Source: Microbacterium proteolyticum
GTDB lineage: Bacteria > Actinomycetota > Actinomycetes > Actinomycetales > Microbacteriaceae
NCBI RefSeq assembly: GCF_030818075.1
Contig: NZ_JAUSZZ010000001.1
Location: 2,852,001-2,916,000, forward strand
Length of the DNA: 64,000 nucleotides
Direction: 5' to 3'
The position numbers and the translations under genes were made by a program. The notes below the pieces were generated by a model. That model did not search any database. It saw only the letters and a list, made by a program, of their open reading frames with translations, and had not been told where the DNA came from. Positions 63,188-64,000 of this stretch are shown here, in pieces (the stretch's first letter is position 1; each line of letters starts with the position of its first letter).

Positions 63188-64000
63188 ATGGACGCCCCCT
63201 CGACCAGCGACACGACCGCGCCGACCGCCGAGCCTCAGGCCGGGCCCACCGAGACCGACGAAGCACCCCCGATCGACGCGCCCAGCAATCGCAAGACGCC
63301 GTTCCCCCGCGGCTTCCTCGACACGATCTCGACCGGATGGGCCGAGCACCCCGCCGATCTCCCCGAGCCGCGAGAGCAGGCCGCGTGGGCCGCACGCCGC
63401 CGCGAGCGCGTGTCGGAGGCATTTCCCGGTCAGCGCATCGTCGTCCCCGCGGGCGGCTTGAAGCAGCGCAGCAACGACACCGACTACCCCTTCCGGGCCC
63501 ACTCCGCGTTCTCGCACCTGACGGGCTGGGGCAGCGACGCGGAGCCCGACGCGGTGCTCGTCTTCGAACCCCGCGACGAGGGTCACGAGGCCGTGCTGTA
63601 CTTCCGCGAGCGCGCCGACCGCACCACGGCGGAGTTCTATTCGGATGCGACGATCGGCGAGTTCTGGATCGGTCCCCGCCCCGCCCTCGACGGGGTCGCC
63701 GCGGATCTGGGCCTGGCCACCGCGCACCTCGACGACTACGCCGAGGGGGAGGACGACCGCACGGTCGGCGACGACGACGAGATCACCCGCTTCGTCTCCG
63801 AGCTGCGTCTGGTGAAAGACGAGTACGAGCTGGCGCAGCTGGCCCTCGCCGTCGAGGTCACCGGTCGCGGTTTCGACGACATCGTCGCCGAGCTGCCCCG
63901 CATCATCGAGCACCCGCGGGGCGAGCGTGTGGTGGAGGGCGTGTTCCACCAGCGTGCCCGCTCCGACGGCAACACCGTCGGCTACGACACGATCGCCGCT
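63188..64000 (+). CDS. pepP: Xaa-Pro aminopeptidase (aminopeptidase P), partial
   Basis: The first 271 codons, running off the right edge. After a disordered acidic lead (1-35) comes the creatinase N-terminal domain with GLKQRSNDTDYPFRAHSAFS and SELRLVKDEYELAQL, typical of aminopeptidase P; the metal-binding pita-bread domain lies beyond the window. It cuts N-terminal residues before proline. Confidence 0.88.
   Translation, partial: MDAPSTSDTTAPTAEPQAGPTETDEAPPIDAPSNRKTPFPRGFLDTISTGWAEHPADLPEPREQAAWAARRRERVSEAFPGQRIVVPAGGLKQRSNDTDYPFRAHSAFSHLTGWGSDAEPDAVLVFEPRDEGHEAVLYFRERADRTTAEFYSDATIGEFWIGPRPALDGVAADLGLATAHLDDYAEGEDDRTVGDDDEITRFVSELRLVKDEYELAQLALAVEVTGRGFDDIVAELPRIIEHPRGERVVEGVFHQRARSDGNTVGYDTIAA

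Overview
The window is 64 kb of very GC-rich DNA from an actinobacterium, most probably Microbacterium or a close Microbacteriaceae relative. The evidence is strong G/C in third codon positions, many GTG starts, GTGA and ATGA gene overlaps, a C50-carotenoid operon, a mycobacteria-like AdnAB/UvrD2/NudC neighbourhood, a sortase-type LAETG protein and a bacterial tyrosine kinase exopolysaccharide system. No plasmid, phage, insertion sequence or CRISPR signal was seen.

Layout. 1-6.1 kb: a leftward group murI-rph-rdgB-GT2 glycosyltransferase-two secreted proteins (one a cysteine-rich Ca-binding repeat protein, one cut by the window edge), then pncB and a DUF3039 protein. 6.2-12.6 kb: an ABC exporter whose ATPase carries a 550-residue low-complexity N-terminus, an EcsC-like protein and a maltokinase. 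13-18.7 kb: an HtrA protease, a PLP aminotransferase with a decayed partial copy of its own 3' end downstream, a Pepco-like small protein, a frameshifted nitrilase, a DUF6328 membrane protein and initiator tRNA-Met with a strong terminator. 19-32.4 kb: an exopolysaccharide locus (frameshifted flippase, pyruvyl transferase, two GT4 glycosyltransferases, CPBP protease, low-Mr Tyr phosphatase, Wzz/BY-kinase, DUF4012 protein, cell-wall anchored protein, frameshifted SMP-30 lactonase, Wzy-like polymerase). 32.5-39.6 kb: an FGE-like protein, then a MarR regulator divergent from idi-crtE-crtB-crtI-crtYe-crtYf-crtEb, the pathway from IPP/DMAPP to a C50 carotenoid such as decaprenoxanthin. 39.6-40.2 kb: an array of covarying hairpin repeats. 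40.2-60.7 kb: conserved actinobacterial genes (UPF0182, Lon/PDZ protease, DUF2342, ThiF-like, uvrD2, nudC, a phosphotransferase-like pseudokinase, adnB, frameshifted adnA, DUF3107, ferritin-like, DEAD helicase) in an order that, from memory, matches the M. tuberculosis Rv3193c-Rv3211 region. 61-64 kb: PHP phosphoesterase, membrane-anchored EEP phosphatase, and the start of an aminopeptidase P.

Working together: murI/HtrA/UPF0182/Lon-PDZ serve the envelope; the 19-32 kb genes assemble, polymerise and phospho-regulate a surface glycan; idi/crt makes membrane carotenoid under a MarR repressor whose likely operator is visible; adnAB, uvrD2 and nudC are DNA repair and nucleotide hygiene.

Two cross-cutting observations. 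Four otherwise good genes (nitrilase, flippase, SMP-30, adnA) are each broken by one single-base indel, three of them +1 in short G or C runs, so base-calling error must be excluded before calling them pseudogenes. The heptamer GGATGCC/GGCATCC is far above expectation in the housekeeping parts (about 19 by eye in the first 10 kb) and sparse in the exopolysaccharide locus (about 6 in 13.4 kb), which separates backbone from probable acquired DNA.
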